50,632 nt of DNA from Candidatus Omnitrophota bacterium (GCA_002753465.1 PEAF01000009.1:1-50632); one strand, 5' to 3'; shown: positions 34,965 to 44,635, counted from the stretch's first letter. Numbers and translations are program-made. The notes: generated by a model not told the origin, from the letters alone.

Positions 34965-37004
34965 GTGATCTTTTTATATATCGACCCTGGTAGTGGGTAT
35001 ACTTTTCTGAACCTTGGGGCCGGGCTCCTGGCTTTCCTGGCCGGGGTTTTGGGCGTGGCATTGCTTTATGTGAAGAGGATGCTGGGATTCATCGGCCGGC
35101 ATAAAGGGCCGTGCGTAATTATCTTTCTTATTATTCTGGCGCTACTGGTAACGGGGATATCGACTATGAAGACTTCTAAAGATTTTAATAAGAGGATGAT
35201 TGTTTTAGGCATGGATGCGCTTAGCCCCGAGATCATGGAGCCGATGATGAAGGCCGGGCGATTGCCTAACTTTTCCCGCCTCGCACAGACAGGGGCGTAT
35301 AGCCGTCTGGCGACGACCAATCCGGCGCAGTCTCCTGTGGCCTGGGCGGCATTTGCGACAGGGAAGAATCCCGGTGAGAGCGGGGTATTTGATTTTATCG
35401 TGCGTGACCCTAAGACCTATGCCCTTGATCTAACGCTGTCTAAAATGCAATACGGCCGCCCTGTCAGTGCGCTGAAAGCCAAGGGGTTTTGGGATTACAC
35501 CTCGGCCCGCAAGGTCAATACCGTTGTTTTGGGTTGTCCTGATACATTCCCCCCGCATAAAATCCACGGGAAAATGCTTTCGGGCATGGGCGTTCCGGAT
35601 ATTTTAGGTACGCAGGGCACGTTTACTTTTTATACGTCGTTACCCGAAGAGGGGCGTGATGTCGGCGGTCGCGTTGTCCAGGTCGATAAGGCGGCGGTGA
35701 TGAAAATGGATCTCATTGGCCCGAGGGTGCGGGACATGGATGGCAGCAGCCGGAATGCGACGGTGCCGTTTCAGGTTACAGCAGGTGTTAACGGTGGCGT
35801 ATCCGTTGAATATGCCGGTAAGAAAATAGAGCTTCAGGTGGGCCATTGGAGTGATTGGAGCGAGGTTGAATTTGATATGGGCCCTTTGCGTAAGGTCAGG
35901 GGTATTTATAAAATGTATTTACTTGAGACGGCTCCTGAATTCAAGCTTTACGTCGGGCCGATCAATTTTGATCCACGTCAGCCTTTATTTCCCATTTCTT
36001 ATCCGCAGGGTTATGCCGGTGAATTGGCCGGGAGTGTCGGGCTTTATCATACGCAGGGCATGCCCATGGATGTCTGGGGGCTGAATGAAAAACGGCTTTT
36101 GGAACAGGCATTTATCGAGCAGGTCAATGATGTGTGGCAGCAGCGCACGGCCATCTTTGAACATGAACTGGGCCGTCTGGAGAATGGCGTTCTGTTTGCC
36201 TATTTCGAGCCTGTGGACATCATCCAACACATGTTCTGGCGGTACACGGACCCGGGGCATCCTGTCTATGAAGCCAGCACGGTGTATGGCGGTGAAATAG
36301 AAAGGTGGTACGAGAAGATGGACGGCCTTTTGGGCAAAGTGCTAAAGCGGCTGGGCCCTAACGATATCCTTGTGGTTTTATCGGATCACGGATTCGGTAC
36401 ATTTAAAAGAGCGGTGCATTTGAATAGCTGGTTAAGGCAGCATGGGTATCTTGTGTTAAAAGACCCGTCAGCTGATTTCGGCGGCGAGCTATTTGAGGAT
36501 ATTGATTGGAGCCGTACCAGGGCATACGCCGCCGGGTTCGGTGGGATCTATATCAACCGTGTGCGCAGAGAAGGCCAGGGGATCGTCAAGGCAGGTAAAG
36601 ATGAGCAGGCGCTAAAGGCGGAGATCGTTCAGGGCCTTAAGGCATGGGTTGATGAGAAGGGCGGGGCGACCGTCGTCAAAAATGTTTATTATCAGGAAGA
36701 TATTTCTCACGGAAAATACGCGAAAGACGCGCCGGACCTTGTTGTTGGTTTTAATGTGGGATACCGCGCTTCATGGCAGACGGCCATGGGGGGTGCGCCG
36801 GGGGCCCTGATCGAGGATAATAAGAAGAACTGGTCGGGTGACCACTTATTTGATCCGACTTTGGTGCCTGGCGTTATTTTTGCCAACAGGAAAATACATA
36901 CGGCTCCGGCCATTTATGACGTGACACCGACCATTTTGAAGGTTGCCGGTTATGGTGCTGATGAGATAAGGAAGCTTAAATTCGACGGAACGCCGCTTTT
37001 CTGA
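34965..37004 (+). CDS. Membrane-anchored type I phosphodiesterase / alkaline-phosphatase-superfamily protein
   Basis: This 679-residue protein has two N-terminal hydrophobic segments (about residues 13-35 and 49-65), the first in a YIDPGSGYTFL context. The alkaline-phosphatase-superfamily core follows: VLGMDALSPEIM (first metal Asp), AQSPVAWAAFATG with the serine in the nucleophile position, and VVLSDHGFGTF (metal Asp-His). The catalytic domain would face the periplasm. It probably hydrolyses or transfers a phospho-group on an envelope lipid or glycan. GTG start with GGGGAG about 9 bases upstream. Its stop codon abuts the stop of the - strand cysN with no base between, which closes the 37-kb + strand block. 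Confidence 0.8.
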   Translation: MIFLYIDPGSGYTFLNLGAGLLAFLAGVLGVALLYVKRMLGFIGRHKGPCVIIFLIILALLVTGISTMKTSKDFNKRMIVLGMDALSPEIMEPMMKAGRLPNFSRLAQTGAYSRLATTNPAQSPVAWAAFATGKNPGESGVFDFIVRDPKTYALDLTLSKMQYGRPVSALKAKGFWDYTSARKVNTVVLGCPDTFPPHKIHGKMLSGMGVPDILGTQGTFTFYTSLPEEGRDVGGRVVQVDKAAVMKMDLIGPRVRDMDGSSRNATVPFQVTAGVNGGVSVEYAGKKIELQVGHWSDWSEVEFDMGPLRKVRGIYKMYLLETAPEFKLYVGPINFDPRQPLFPISYPQGYAGELAGSVGLYHTQGMPMDVWGLNEKRLLEQAFIEQVNDVWQQRTAIFEHELGRLENGVLFAYFEPVDIIQHMFWRYTDPGHPVYEASTVYGGEIERWYEKMDGLLGKVLKRLGPNDILVVLSDHGFGTFKRAVHLNSWLRQHGYLVLKDPSADFGGELFEDIDWSRTRAYAAGFGGIYINRVRREGQGIVKAGKDEQALKAEIVQGLKAWVDEKGGATVVKNVYYQEDISHGKYAKDAPDLVVGFNVGYRASWQTAMGGAPGALIEDNKKNWSGDHLFDPTLVPGVIFANRKIHTAPAIYDVTPTILKVAGYGADEIRKLKFDGTPLF

Positions 37005-38234
37005 TCACGTAAAAACACCGGCTCCCAGCAGGCGGCCGCCTTGAGTGACCGTGAATCTTCCCAGGGTATGCGTGGCGCCTGACGGTTCAATGACGATCGG
37101 CTTTTTGACCGCAATGGTCACGCGTGCCATCTCGTGGGTCTTCATGGCGGAAGAAATTTTCTCGATAGGTTTTATTTGGGCAGGGTCTTTGCGTTGGTGT
37201 ATGCCGGTTACGTGGCCGTCAGTGGTTTGAGTGGCGCAGGTGATCGTGACGGCATCATTGATCTTGAGTGTGTTTTTGCCGAACCAGAAAAGGTTGCCCG
37301 CAAAGCGGCGTGAGATCGACGGAGGGGCGTCTATGCCGCTGATCACGCAGCCCCGGGTGATGCCTGCGCCGCTACCCAGAACAAGCCCGATACTCTCCCC
37401 GCCTGAAGCCTTCCGCGAAGATTTTCCGAATATTTTTATGGAGCGGACAAGTGCTTTCTTAAGCAAGGGCAGGATGATGACGTTCTGCCCCGCGGTTATT
37501 TGTCCTGAGGCTATTTGCCCTGCCAGGATCGTTTCTCCGCCGATGGTGTAGATATCCTGAACCGGAAAGCGGAATGGCGCCCTGACGGTTTCTTGTATGG
37601 TCGGAATGATGTCCAGCGCTTTAACAAGAGTTGGGCCGCGGTACCATTTCGTGCGGGCGCTTTTACGGGTAATGTTGATGCCCTCTTTGGCGGACACCGG
37701 GATTACGTTGATTGGCACTATGTCCAAGGTATTCAGGACATCCAGAAGTGCCTTCTTTTTTTCCAGGAAACGGTCATGGCTATAGTCCACCAGATCGATC
37801 TTGTTGAGAACGGCGAAAATGTTTTTTATTCCCAGCATCCGGAGCAAATATGCATGCCGCCGGGTTTGCTCTTGGATGTTCTGGCTGATGTCGATGATGA
37901 GCACGGCGGCATCAGCTTCCGCAGCACCGGTCAGCATGTTCTTGATGAATTCGACGTGTCCGGGCGCATCGATCAGCGTATAGGTCGCCCGCGTCGTTTT
38001 TAAGAAGGCTTGCGCGGTATCGATGGTCATATTGTTCTCGCGCTCTTCTTTGAGCTGGTCGATCAGGTAGGCCAGTTCGGTGTTTTGGCCGAGCTTCCGG
38101 CAAATGTCTTTGATTTCAGCCAATTTATTCTCAGGCAGCGACCGGGTGTCCAGTAGCAGGCGGCCTATCAGGGTGGATTTGCCGTGGTCAACATCACCCG
38201 CGATAACGATATTGTGGTGTGGCTTTTCCATCAC
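37005..38234 (-). CDS. cysN: Sulfate adenylyltransferase GTPase subunit (CysN-like)
   Basis: This 409-residue translation-factor-type GTPase has the G1 loop GDVDHGKST at residues 13-21, the G3 motif DAPGH, and the G4 motif NKID with VPVSAKEG after it, then beta-barrel domains. It drives ATP sulfurylase by GTP hydrolysis, making adenosine 5'-phosphosulfate from sulfate and ATP. It ends without an APS-kinase domain, so PAPS formation needs another enzyme. The start is GTG 38234, overlapping the cysD stop by 4 bases (ATG 38231 is the alternative). No sulfite-forming or assimilation genes lie nearby. Together with a sulfatase-family gene, this points to sulfated products and not cysteine synthesis (inference). 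Confidence 0.9.
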   Translation of the reverse strand: MMEKPHHNIVIAGDVDHGKSTLIGRLLLDTRSLPENKLAEIKDICRKLGQNTELAYLIDQLKEERENNMTIDTAQAFLKTTRATYTLIDAPGHVEFIKNMLTGAAEADAAVLIIDISQNIQEQTRRHAYLLRMLGIKNIFAVLNKIDLVDYSHDRFLEKKKALLDVLNTLDIVPINVIPVSAKEGINITRKSARTKWYRGPTLVKALDIIPTIQETVRAPFRFPVQDIYTIGGETILAGQIASGQITAGQNVIILPLLKKALVRSIKIFGKSSRKASGGESIGLVLGSGAGITRGCVISGIDAPPSISRRFAGNLFWFGKNTLKINDAVTITCATQTTDGHVTGIHQRKDPAQIKPIEKISSAMKTHEMARVTIAVKKPIVIEPSGATHTLGRFTVTQGGRLLGAGVFT

Positions 38235-39031
38235 ATGTACCCTAGGCTACGCAGTTTCTGCATGGTATAGGTGTTCTCTTTGTCCTGCGCCCGTCCGCTG
38301 CGCTCGGCGACGCGCGTGGTTTCAAGTTCCCGGATGATCCTGGGGACGGTGTTAGCCGTCGAGCTTATGGATGTGCAGCAGGTTTCACAGCCGATGCTGC
38401 GATAGCGCTGGCCGTGAAAGGCTTTGTAGAGATCAACGGTCGGGATCTTTTCACGGGCCGTATATTTCCATATATCCAGTTCGGTCCAGTGAAGCATGGG
38501 GTGAATGCGGGTGTGTTCATCGCTATGGCTGCCGGGATGAAAGGCGTTCCAGAGCTCCGCCGGCTGGTCGAGATAATTCCATTTAAAGTCCCGGGCTCTG
38601 GGGGAAAAATAACGCTCTTTGGCGCGTATCCCGTGTTCATCGCGGCGTATGGCCAGGAGAACGGCCTTGAGCCCGAGTTGGGCGATCGTGCCTTTGAGCG
38701 CTTCCGTCTTTAAGGCATGGCAACAGGCGAGTTTTTCTTGATGCGGTGAGACACCCGCGGCCAGGGCCGCTTCATTGCGGCTGATCTTCAGGTCAAGGCC
38801 CCATTCTTTGGCGTAGCGGTCCCTGAAGGCGTAGATCTGTTTGAACTTATAGCTTGTGTCGATATGGATGACGGGGAACGGGATATGTCCGAAGAAAGCT
38901 TTACGGGCGATCCACAGCATGGCCGTGGAATCTTTGCCGATGGACCATAAAAGGGCCGTCGGACTCAAGCGTGCATAGGCTTCGCGTATCAGGTAAATCG
39001 ATCTGTTCTCAAGTTCTGCGATCTTGTCCAA
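38231..39031 (-). CDS. cysD: Sulfate adenylyltransferase catalytic subunit (CysD-like)
   Basis: This 266-residue PP-loop protein has the motif SIGKDS at residues 30-35 (SGGKDS in most families; CysD commonly has S-x-GKDS), [20 protein letters not shown], and a C-terminal RSIGCETCC near the end. It catalyses APS formation with the GTPase subunit encoded directly after it. The start is TTG 39031, supported by AGGGGGG about 4 bases upstream. Upstream on this strand is an AT-rich leader without a clear promoter. The pair is oriented against the main operon. Confidence 0.9.
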   Translation of the reverse strand: MDKIAELENRSIYLIREAYARLSPTALLWSIGKDSTAMLWIARKAFFGHIPFPVIHIDTSYKFKQIYAFRDRYAKEWGLDLKISRNEAALAAGVSPHQEKLACCHALKTEALKGTIAQLGLKAVLLAIRRDEHGIRAKERYFSPRARDFKWNYLDQPAELWNAFHPGSHSDEHTRIHPMLHWTELDIWKYTAREKIPTVDLYKAFHGQRYRSIGCETCCTSISSTANTVPRIIRELETTRVAERSGRAQDKENTYTMQKLRSLGYM

Positions 39032-39258
39032 GCGCCCCCCTAGATGTTATTGCCAAGCATATTAAATCATATATTAAATCTTTAGAATGCAGCTTAAATA
39101 ATTCTTGAACGCGCGGGGATTTTCTTAAAATGACATCTTTGAAGAAATTTTTAGGGCTGTTTTGATCGGCTGTTTGTTGGCGGCATTCTTTGCTCTGGAT
39201 GTATTAATGGCCGAGCATATGTGCAGGCCGATTTTTTTGTACATGCGGCCAGGGCATG
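39032..39258. other. Intergenic region between cysD and the sulfatase-family gene
   Basis: This is an AT-rich leader for cysD on the - strand, without a -35/-10 pair I can support. On the + strand, an ATG at 39130 opens MTSLKKFLGLF and hits TGA. One extra base in the T run would continue it as a hydrophobic, signal-like stretch running into the opposite-strand gene to about 39323. This could be a decayed gene start; evidence is weak. Confidence 0.3.
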
Positions 39259-40602
39259 TTATTGCAAATAGCCGAGCGATTTTAACTCGGCTTGACTGGA
39301 AACATTCATGGGAGCTTGCCTGAAGAAGCGCCGCGCCTCATTTAATGTCCTGTCAGGGTTTTGTTTTTTGATCTCGGACAATGTCATCGGGCGTTCACCG
39401 TGCTGTATTGATATGTCGTAGAAAAAAGCCTTTTCAGAAGTGTTACTGTAAATAAATTTTATTTTTTCTGATACGCCGCCGTATCGTTTCTCCCCGGTTT
39501 TTTCGTGTTCCGCAGAGTTTTCCAGTGCAATATATGGACCGATCCGTCCCTGAAGGTTGCCGGTGGTTGACTGGCCCAGTAAGGTTTTTATGATCCGATA
39601 AATATCAAAGATTGCCACGGGACTTGTTGTTAAGGCGCAGGCTTTTTGATGAGGCGCTTTAACGATCAGGGGGATGCGCACGACTTCCTGGTTCAGCATA
39701 TAGCCGTGATCAAAGAAATAATTATCTTCACCCAGGCTTTCGCCGTGATCTGAAGAAAAGATGATCATCCAATCGTCATAGGTGCCCTGTTGTTTTAAGT
39801 AGGAAAGGATGAGGCCGATCTGGCTGTCCAGATACGCTATTTCAGCGTCATATTGTGAGATATAGTACGCCTTGTTTGTTATAAATTCATTGTTGGCGTT
39901 CTTTAGCCTTGCTTCACCGATCCCTCCGATTGAATTATTCGGATCTTCATTGATGGCCAGGGATTGTGTTGTTCTCATGTACAGCTCATCATCAATGAAG
40001 GTCTCTCGGTATTCAGGCGGTGGCAGATACGGCCAATGAGGGTCTTTAAAAAATAACCATAGGAAGGTTGGCTGAGTGATGGCCGGAGTGCTGGCTAAAA
40101 ACGGGATGCTTTGGCGCGCAATGGTGCTTGCTTGAGAAGTCTCGGTGTCTTTGTTCGTTTTCAACGTACGGTTATCTATAAAAACATCGAACCCTTCATC
40201 GGCGTGGGCAAAATCTCGGGCAACGTTGGTGCCGATGACGGCACAGGTACGGTAGCCTAGTGCGTGAAGGTCCCCGGGTAATGAGGCGCTGTTTTTAATT
40301 GTCGTGTTTTTGAATGGATATTGTCCTGTCATGAGGGCAATGATCGATGGTTTTGTCCACGGGATCGGTGTGTAGGCATTCTTGTAAACAGTCGATTCAC
40401 TGGCGAGCCTGTTGAGGTTGGGGCTTGTAGGACGGGAATAGCCGTATAACCCCAGGTGATCTTATGCTCCAGGGCGAACCGTGATCAGCAAAATATTGGG
40501 CCTTTTACCGGGGGGTGATGGCGGGCGATGTATGATCAAAAGCAAAGAGATCATGATCAGGGCCAGGAGGGCAAAAACGCTGAGGGATTTTTTATAGCCC
40601 AT
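39259..40602 (-). pseudogene. Membrane-anchored sulfatase-family gene interrupted by one in-frame TAA
   Basis: Reading from ATG (40600-40602) on the - strand gives one continuous frame of 448 codons with a single stop at 40462-40464. Before the stop are a signal anchor (SLSVFALLALIMISLLLIIH) and RPNILLITV. After it are DHLGLYGYSRPTSPNL, PWTKPSIIALMTG (nucleophile region, Thr in place of the Cys/Ser of classical sulfatases), DPHWPYLPP and SSDHGESLGE (metal site). The broken part falls exactly on the VD-x-LRADHLG metal-binding motif, so the first metal Asp is lost. The 3' remainder alone (from ATG 40332) lacks the nucleophile and cannot be a full enzyme. The rest of the frame is intact, so the lesion is recent, or the base calls there are wrong. 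Confidence 0.75.
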
Positions 40603-40772
40603 GGATTTGTTGCTATGCGCCGTTTTCCTTGATGTGCATCGAAAAACTTTAACTGACAGAGGGTATATTATATTCGCTTAACAATTTTAGAAATAAGTTT
40701 TTGATAAAACCGAACACTTCGGCTTGATCTTTCAGTATCATTAATTGAAAGGAACGGCTGAGTTCTTAAAAT
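40603..40772. other. Divergent intergenic region
   Basis: These 170 AT-rich bases lie between the - strand sulfatase-family gene and the + strand radical SAM gene, so both promoters should lie here. CCGAA-CAC-TTCGG (40710-40722) is a short hairpin; on the - strand it is followed by TTTT and could end transcription, but it lies upstream of the sulfatase gene and is short. No confident promoter pair is found. Confidence 0.3.
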
Positions 40773-41756
40773 ATGCGGATCAAAAATAAATATAAGGCTG
40801 TTTGTTCACTGGCAAGGGTAAGGTTCTTTAATGCCAGAGTGCCCTTGGCCGTGCGGTGGCAGTTGACCAACCGCTGTGTCCTGAGATGTCAATATTGTAA
40901 TGTCTGGAAGACGCCCGGGCGCGAGATGTCCATGGACCGTATCATCCCCATCCTGGATGAAATGGCGGCCTTGGGTACGCAGACCATATCCTACAGCGGC
41001 GGTGAGCCGATGCTGCATGCGGATATTTTTCAAATACTGCAAGAGACCAAAAAAAGAGGCATTTCTACCGAGATGAATTCAACGGGGGCGGGGATCCCCG
41101 AAAATATATCCCGGCTTCAATGCCTTGATTTCTTGAAGATCAGCCTGGATGGCCCTGAGGATATCCATGATCAGGTCAGGGGCAGGGGGTCGTTTAAGAT
41201 GGCGATGGCAGCGGCCCACGCGGCGCGTGATGCTAAACTGAGATTTATCTTTTCGACGACACTGACGAAGTATAATATTAAAGAAACACCGTTCCTTCAG
41301 GACACGGCGAAGAAGTTTGACACCCTGGTGGCACTGCAGCCTTTAAAGGGCCTGTACCGTGGGGTTGAGGATGTGGCCAGCCTTGAGCCTTGCCGGGAAG
41401 ATCACCTCCGCGCTGTCGGCGCGTTGATCGGGCAAAAGAAAAAAGGCCCGGCCTGTTTACGTAATTCTTTGGCGGGTCTGGAGCATATTTACCATTGGCC
41501 GCAGTATCCGCCGCTCCAATGCTGGGCGGGTAAGATATTCTGCATCCTGAGCACCGATGGAACGCTCATGCCGTGTGACCGTATCGCGTATGCGGAAAAA
41601 TTGCCGAACTGCCTCGAAGCCGGTTTTGCCAGGGCTTTTGCCAAGCTGCCGGCCGTGCATTGTTCCGGTTGCGGGTTTTGCGGTGTGCTGGAGCTTAATT
41701 TTCTCATGTCGTATAAATGGGGTACGCTTAAAAGTCTTTGTGGAATATTGAAATAA
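40773..41756 (+). CDS. Radical SAM protein with cysteine-containing C-terminus
   Basis: This 327-residue protein has its cluster motif CVLRCQYC at residues 35-42 and then SYSGGEPMLH, with an intact GGEP. The second half contains LQCWAGK, LMPCDRI and a terminal HCSGCGFCGV cluster, consistent with a SPASM/Twitch-like auxiliary Fe-S site. It belongs to the MoaA/PqqE/AhbD-like group. It differs from the enzymes at 6417 and 3772. It is followed after 21 bases by a B12-radical SAM gene, so a two-gene unit of a plain and a B12-type radical SAM enzyme recurs here. AAAGGA lies well upstream of the ATG, so the start is only moderately sure. Confidence 0.82.
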   Translation: MRIKNKYKAVCSLARVRFFNARVPLAVRWQLTNRCVLRCQYCNVWKTPGREMSMDRIIPILDEMAALGTQTISYSGGEPMLHADIFQILQETKKRGISTEMNSTGAGIPENISRLQCLDFLKISLDGPEDIHDQVRGRGSFKMAMAAAHAARDAKLRFIFSTTLTKYNIKETPFLQDTAKKFDTLVALQPLKGLYRGVEDVASLEPCREDHLRAVGALIGQKKKGPACLRNSLAGLEHIYHWPQYPPLQCWAGKIFCILSTDGTLMPCDRIAYAEKLPNCLEAGFARAFAKLPAVHCSGCGFCGVLELNFLMSYKWGTLKSLCGILK

Positions 41757-41777
41757 TATACGGAGTTTTACACCCGG

Positions 41778-43193
41778 ATGAAGATCGCACTGGTGCACTG
41801 CCCATTTGATCATCAGGATTTCTCGGAAAACCTGAGGGTCGTTGATGAGGAATTTTGTCATGCGCCGCCGATAGTGCTGGCCTATGTGGCGGCTGTACTG
41901 GAAAAAGCAGGGCATCGCGTCATCATCATCGAGGCCAATGCCTTAAAGCTGTCCAAAGAACAGACCCTCGTTCGTATTAAGGATTTTGCACCGGACCTTA
42001 TCGGGTTTCGGGCGGACACCTATTGGTTCCACCGGGTGGTTGAGTGGGCGACATTCTTAAAACAGCGCCTCAATGTCAAGGTTGTTGTCGGCGGGATCAA
42101 TATCAATCTTTATCCCAGGGAGTCCTTTGCCCACGGTTGCTTTGATTACGGGATAACCGGGGAGGCGAATGATGCTCTGCCGGAACTGATCGCATGTCTG
42201 GAGCAAGGGGCAAGCCTCGAGAGTGTTAAGGGGTTGGTGTATCGGTCAAACGGAGAAGTGCGGGTTAATTCCCCGTCAGACCGCCAGATCGATTTTGATG
42301 AGTATCCTTTCCCGGCCCGGCATTTACTGCCGAATCATCTGTATAGCTCCTTCACATCGCAACGCAAGAACTACACCATTGTGCTGACCAGCACGGGTTG
42401 CCCGTTCACATGTTCCTTTTGTGCGATCAACAGAAATCATTTCAGGCACAGGACGGTGGCGAGCGTTGTGGATGAGATCCAGCAGTGCTATAACGATTTT
42501 GGTGCGCGCGAAATCGATTTCTTCTCGCCGTCCTTCTTTTCCTCGAGAACTTTTGTGAGTGACTTCTGCCGGGAGATCGTGAGGCGGGGGATAAAGATTG
42601 AGTGGTCATGCCGGAGCCGTGTCGATCAGGTTGACCCGGAGATCCTGCATGCCGCCTATGCGGCAGGGTGCCGGAAGATCTATTACGGCATTGAGTCTGT
42701 TTCGACGGATGTGTTGGTCAATATTGATAAAGGCGTTAATGTGGGGCAGATACGCCGCGCTATCGAGGCGACGCGCGAAGCCAAAATCGCAACGCTGGGC
42801 TTTTTTATGGTCGGCAATCCGGGGGACACGCCCGAGAGCCTTCTGGCGACCATTGATTTTGCCAAAGAACTTGAGCTTGACTATGTCCAGGTCTGCCGGA
42901 CTATTGCCAAGCCTAATACGGGATTGAATGATGTGATGATCGCCAAGACGGGTCAGGACCACTGGCGTGATTATGTGTTGAAGTGCTCGGCGGAAAAGGA
43001 TTTTCCGAACCCCTGGACCAAAATGTCGCGGGAAGAGCTGGATATGTATGTACAGAAATTCTATGCCGCGTTTTATTTTCGTCCCGCGTATATTTTAAAA
43101 AGACTGATAAAAAGCAGGTCGTTTGAAGAGCTGTTCAGGTATGGTCATGTCGGATTAAGGTGGTGGTTGGCTGGTGTTCGGAAAATGCGTTAG
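41778..43193 (+). CDS. B12-binding radical SAM protein, divergent type
   Basis: This 471-residue protein has a cobalamin-type N-terminal domain (MKIALVHCPFDHQDFS, VVGGININLYPRESF, FDYGITGEANDALPEL). The radical SAM domain has CPFTCSFC at 208-215, then RHRTVASVVDEI and YYGIESVS. It is not an array-type sequence: HPT is absent and GEGE is replaced by GEAN. It more closely resembles general B12-radical SAM methyltransferase-like proteins. GGAG lies about 12 bases upstream. It stands 24 bases before the antiporter GTG, so it may share its transcript. Confidence 0.85.
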   Translation: MKIALVHCPFDHQDFSENLRVVDEEFCHAPPIVLAYVAAVLEKAGHRVIIIEANALKLSKEQTLVRIKDFAPDLIGFRADTYWFHRVVEWATFLKQRLNVKVVVGGININLYPRESFAHGCFDYGITGEANDALPELIACLEQGASLESVKGLVYRSNGEVRVNSPSDRQIDFDEYPFPARHLLPNHLYSSFTSQRKNYTIVLTSTGCPFTCSFCAINRNHFRHRTVASVVDEIQQCYNDFGAREIDFFSPSFFSSRTFVSDFCREIVRRGIKIEWSCRSRVDQVDPEILHAAYAAGCRKIYYGIESVSTDVLVNIDKGVNVGQIRRAIEATREAKIATLGFFMVGNPGDTPESLLATIDFAKELELDYVQVCRTIAKPNTGLNDVMIAKTGQDHWRDYVLKCSAEKDFPNPWTKMSREELDMYVQKFYAAFYFRPAYILKRLIKSRSFEELFRYGHVGLRWWLAGVRKMR

Positions 43194-43223
43194 GTCTGTC
43201 ACGCAGATAAAACAGAGGTGAGT

Positions 43224-44489
43224 ATGGTTGAAGTCTTGATGATCATTATTTTTATTCTTGGTTATGCTGTCATCGCCCTGGAGCATAAGACCGGCATTAA
43301 TAAAACGGCCGTGGCGCTTTTGACGGCGGTCGCGTGCTGGGCACTGGTCATGCTCCAGCAGGGCACCGCGTCACATGAGTTTGTTATGGCCAAATGGGGT
43401 GAGCACTTGCAGGGCGCTGCGCAGATCGTATTCTTTCTTATCGGAGCGATGACCATCGTCCAGCTCATGGAGACGCACGGTGGTTTTCAAATAGTAGCCA
43501 GGGCCATCACGACAAGGAATAAACGTGCTTTGCTTTGGGTCATATCGTTGATCACGTTCTTCCTTTCTGCTGTGCTGGATAATCTGACGACCGCCATCGT
43601 GATGACGACGCTGATGTCAGGCCTTGTTGAGGATAAAGAGGACCGGCTGGTATTTGCCAGCATGATCATTATCGCGGCTAACGCCGGAGGGGCCTGGACG
43701 CCTATTGGGGATGTGACAACGACCATGCTGTGGATCGGCGGACGTGTCAGTTCCGTGCGCATCATGCAAATGCTTCTTATCCCGAGCTTTGTTGCAACGC
43801 TGGTCCCGCTTGTTTGGTTTTCATCGATGATCAAGGCGGGTGCTGTTGCCGCCCCTGTTGAGAAGGGGCCTGCTGTATTGCCGGGCTCCCGGCAGGTTTT
43901 CTGGATGGGTTTGTCCGCCCTGGTATTTGTCCCGGTGTTCAAATCGCTGACCGGTTTGCCGCCGGTGGCCGGGATGCTGTTGGGCCTGGGCGTGGTGTGG
44001 CTGGCTACGGACCTGATGCATGATGATACGCGGGCGCATCTGAAGGCGCCGACCGCTTTGTCTAAGATCGATTTTTCAAGCGTTTTATTCTTTCTGGGGA
44101 TACTTTTGGCAGTCGCGGCGTTGGATACCGCGGGTATTTTAACACGTTTTTCCGGATGGATGGACCAGCATTGGGGCAATAAGGACGTGATCGCCACCGC
44201 CTTGGGATTTTTATCCGCGATTGTCGACAATGTACCCTTAACGGCGGCAACGATGGGCATGTATTCGTTAGCGCAGCATCCAACGGATGCGAAGCTGTGG
44301 GAGCTTTTGGCGTATGCGGTGGGAACGGGCGGCAGCATTCTTATCATTGGTTCAGCCGCGGGTGTTGTGGTGATGGGATTGGCGCGTATTGATTTTTTCT
44401 GGTATCTTCGCCGGGTCAGCTTGATCGCATTGATCGGGTATCTGGCTGGCATTGCCGCCTATTTAGGCATTTATCAGTTTTTCCATTGA
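43224..44489 (+). CDS. NhaD-type Na+/H+ antiporter
   Basis: This 421-residue protein has about eleven to twelve hydrophobic helices. It carries the ion-transporter-superfamily signatures DNLTTAIVMTTL (with FFLSAVLDN just before) in the first half and SAIVDNVPLTAATMGM in the second, an inverted-repeat design with two Asp-Asn pairs. ANAGGAWTPIGDVTTTMLW is the conserved NhaD segment. It exchanges Na+ for H+ across the inner membrane. ATG 43224 is preferred because GAGG lies about 5 bases upstream; GTG 43218 is the alternative. Why it follows radical SAM genes is not clear; it may be only a neighbour. Confidence 0.88.
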   Translation: MVEVLMIIIFILGYAVIALEHKTGINKTAVALLTAVACWALVMLQQGTASHEFVMAKWGEHLQGAAQIVFFLIGAMTIVQLMETHGGFQIVARAITTRNKRALLWVISLITFFLSAVLDNLTTAIVMTTLMSGLVEDKEDRLVFASMIIIAANAGGAWTPIGDVTTTMLWIGGRVSSVRIMQMLLIPSFVATLVPLVWFSSMIKAGAVAAPVEKGPAVLPGSRQVFWMGLSALVFVPVFKSLTGLPPVAGMLLGLGVVWLATDLMHDDTRAHLKAPTALSKIDFSSVLFFLGILLAVAALDTAGILTRFSGWMDQHWGNKDVIATALGFLSAIVDNVPLTAATMGMYSLAQHPTDAKLWELLAYAVGTGGSILIIGSAAGVVVMGLARIDFFWYLRRVSLIALIGYLAGIAAYLGIYQFFH

Positions 44490-44498
44490 TCAATATTG

Positions 44499-44556
44499 GC
44501 CGCCGGATCTGTTTGTGCCGGCATCTGCGGATCAGTCACGGGCGGCTGTTTTGATT
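44499..44556 (+). terminator. Weak possible terminator after the antiporter
   Basis: GCCGCC (44499-44504) can pair with GGCGGC (44541-44546), which is followed by TGTTTTGATTT. The 36-base loop is long, though it contains a TGCCGGCA palindrome. Only suggestive. Confidence 0.2.
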
Positions 44557-44635
44557 TACGGACAGGATTATCCTCGCAGCATCGCTACATCACACATCCC
44601 GTGGCGCGTAAAAAACATAATATAAACATAACTAG

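Noticed and set aside
37515-38003. + strand ORF of 162 codons across cysN
   Set aside because: The - strand carries all GTPase motifs of CysN; the + frame has none and is a shadow.
39259-40332. Shorter sulfatase-family protein starting at ATG 40332 as the real gene
   Set aside because: That Met lies inside the conserved LMTGQYP motif; the same frame extends upstream with signal anchor and family motifs, broken only by one stop.
40710-40722. Hairpin CCGAA-CAC-TTCGG as intrinsic terminator
   Set aside because: The stem is only 5 bp and, on the strand where T residues follow, it lies upstream of a gene and not after one.
43487-44452. Long - strand ORF (321 codons) opposite the antiporter
   Set aside because: It mirrors the codon pattern of a convincing NhaD gene and has no recognisable motif or ribosome site.
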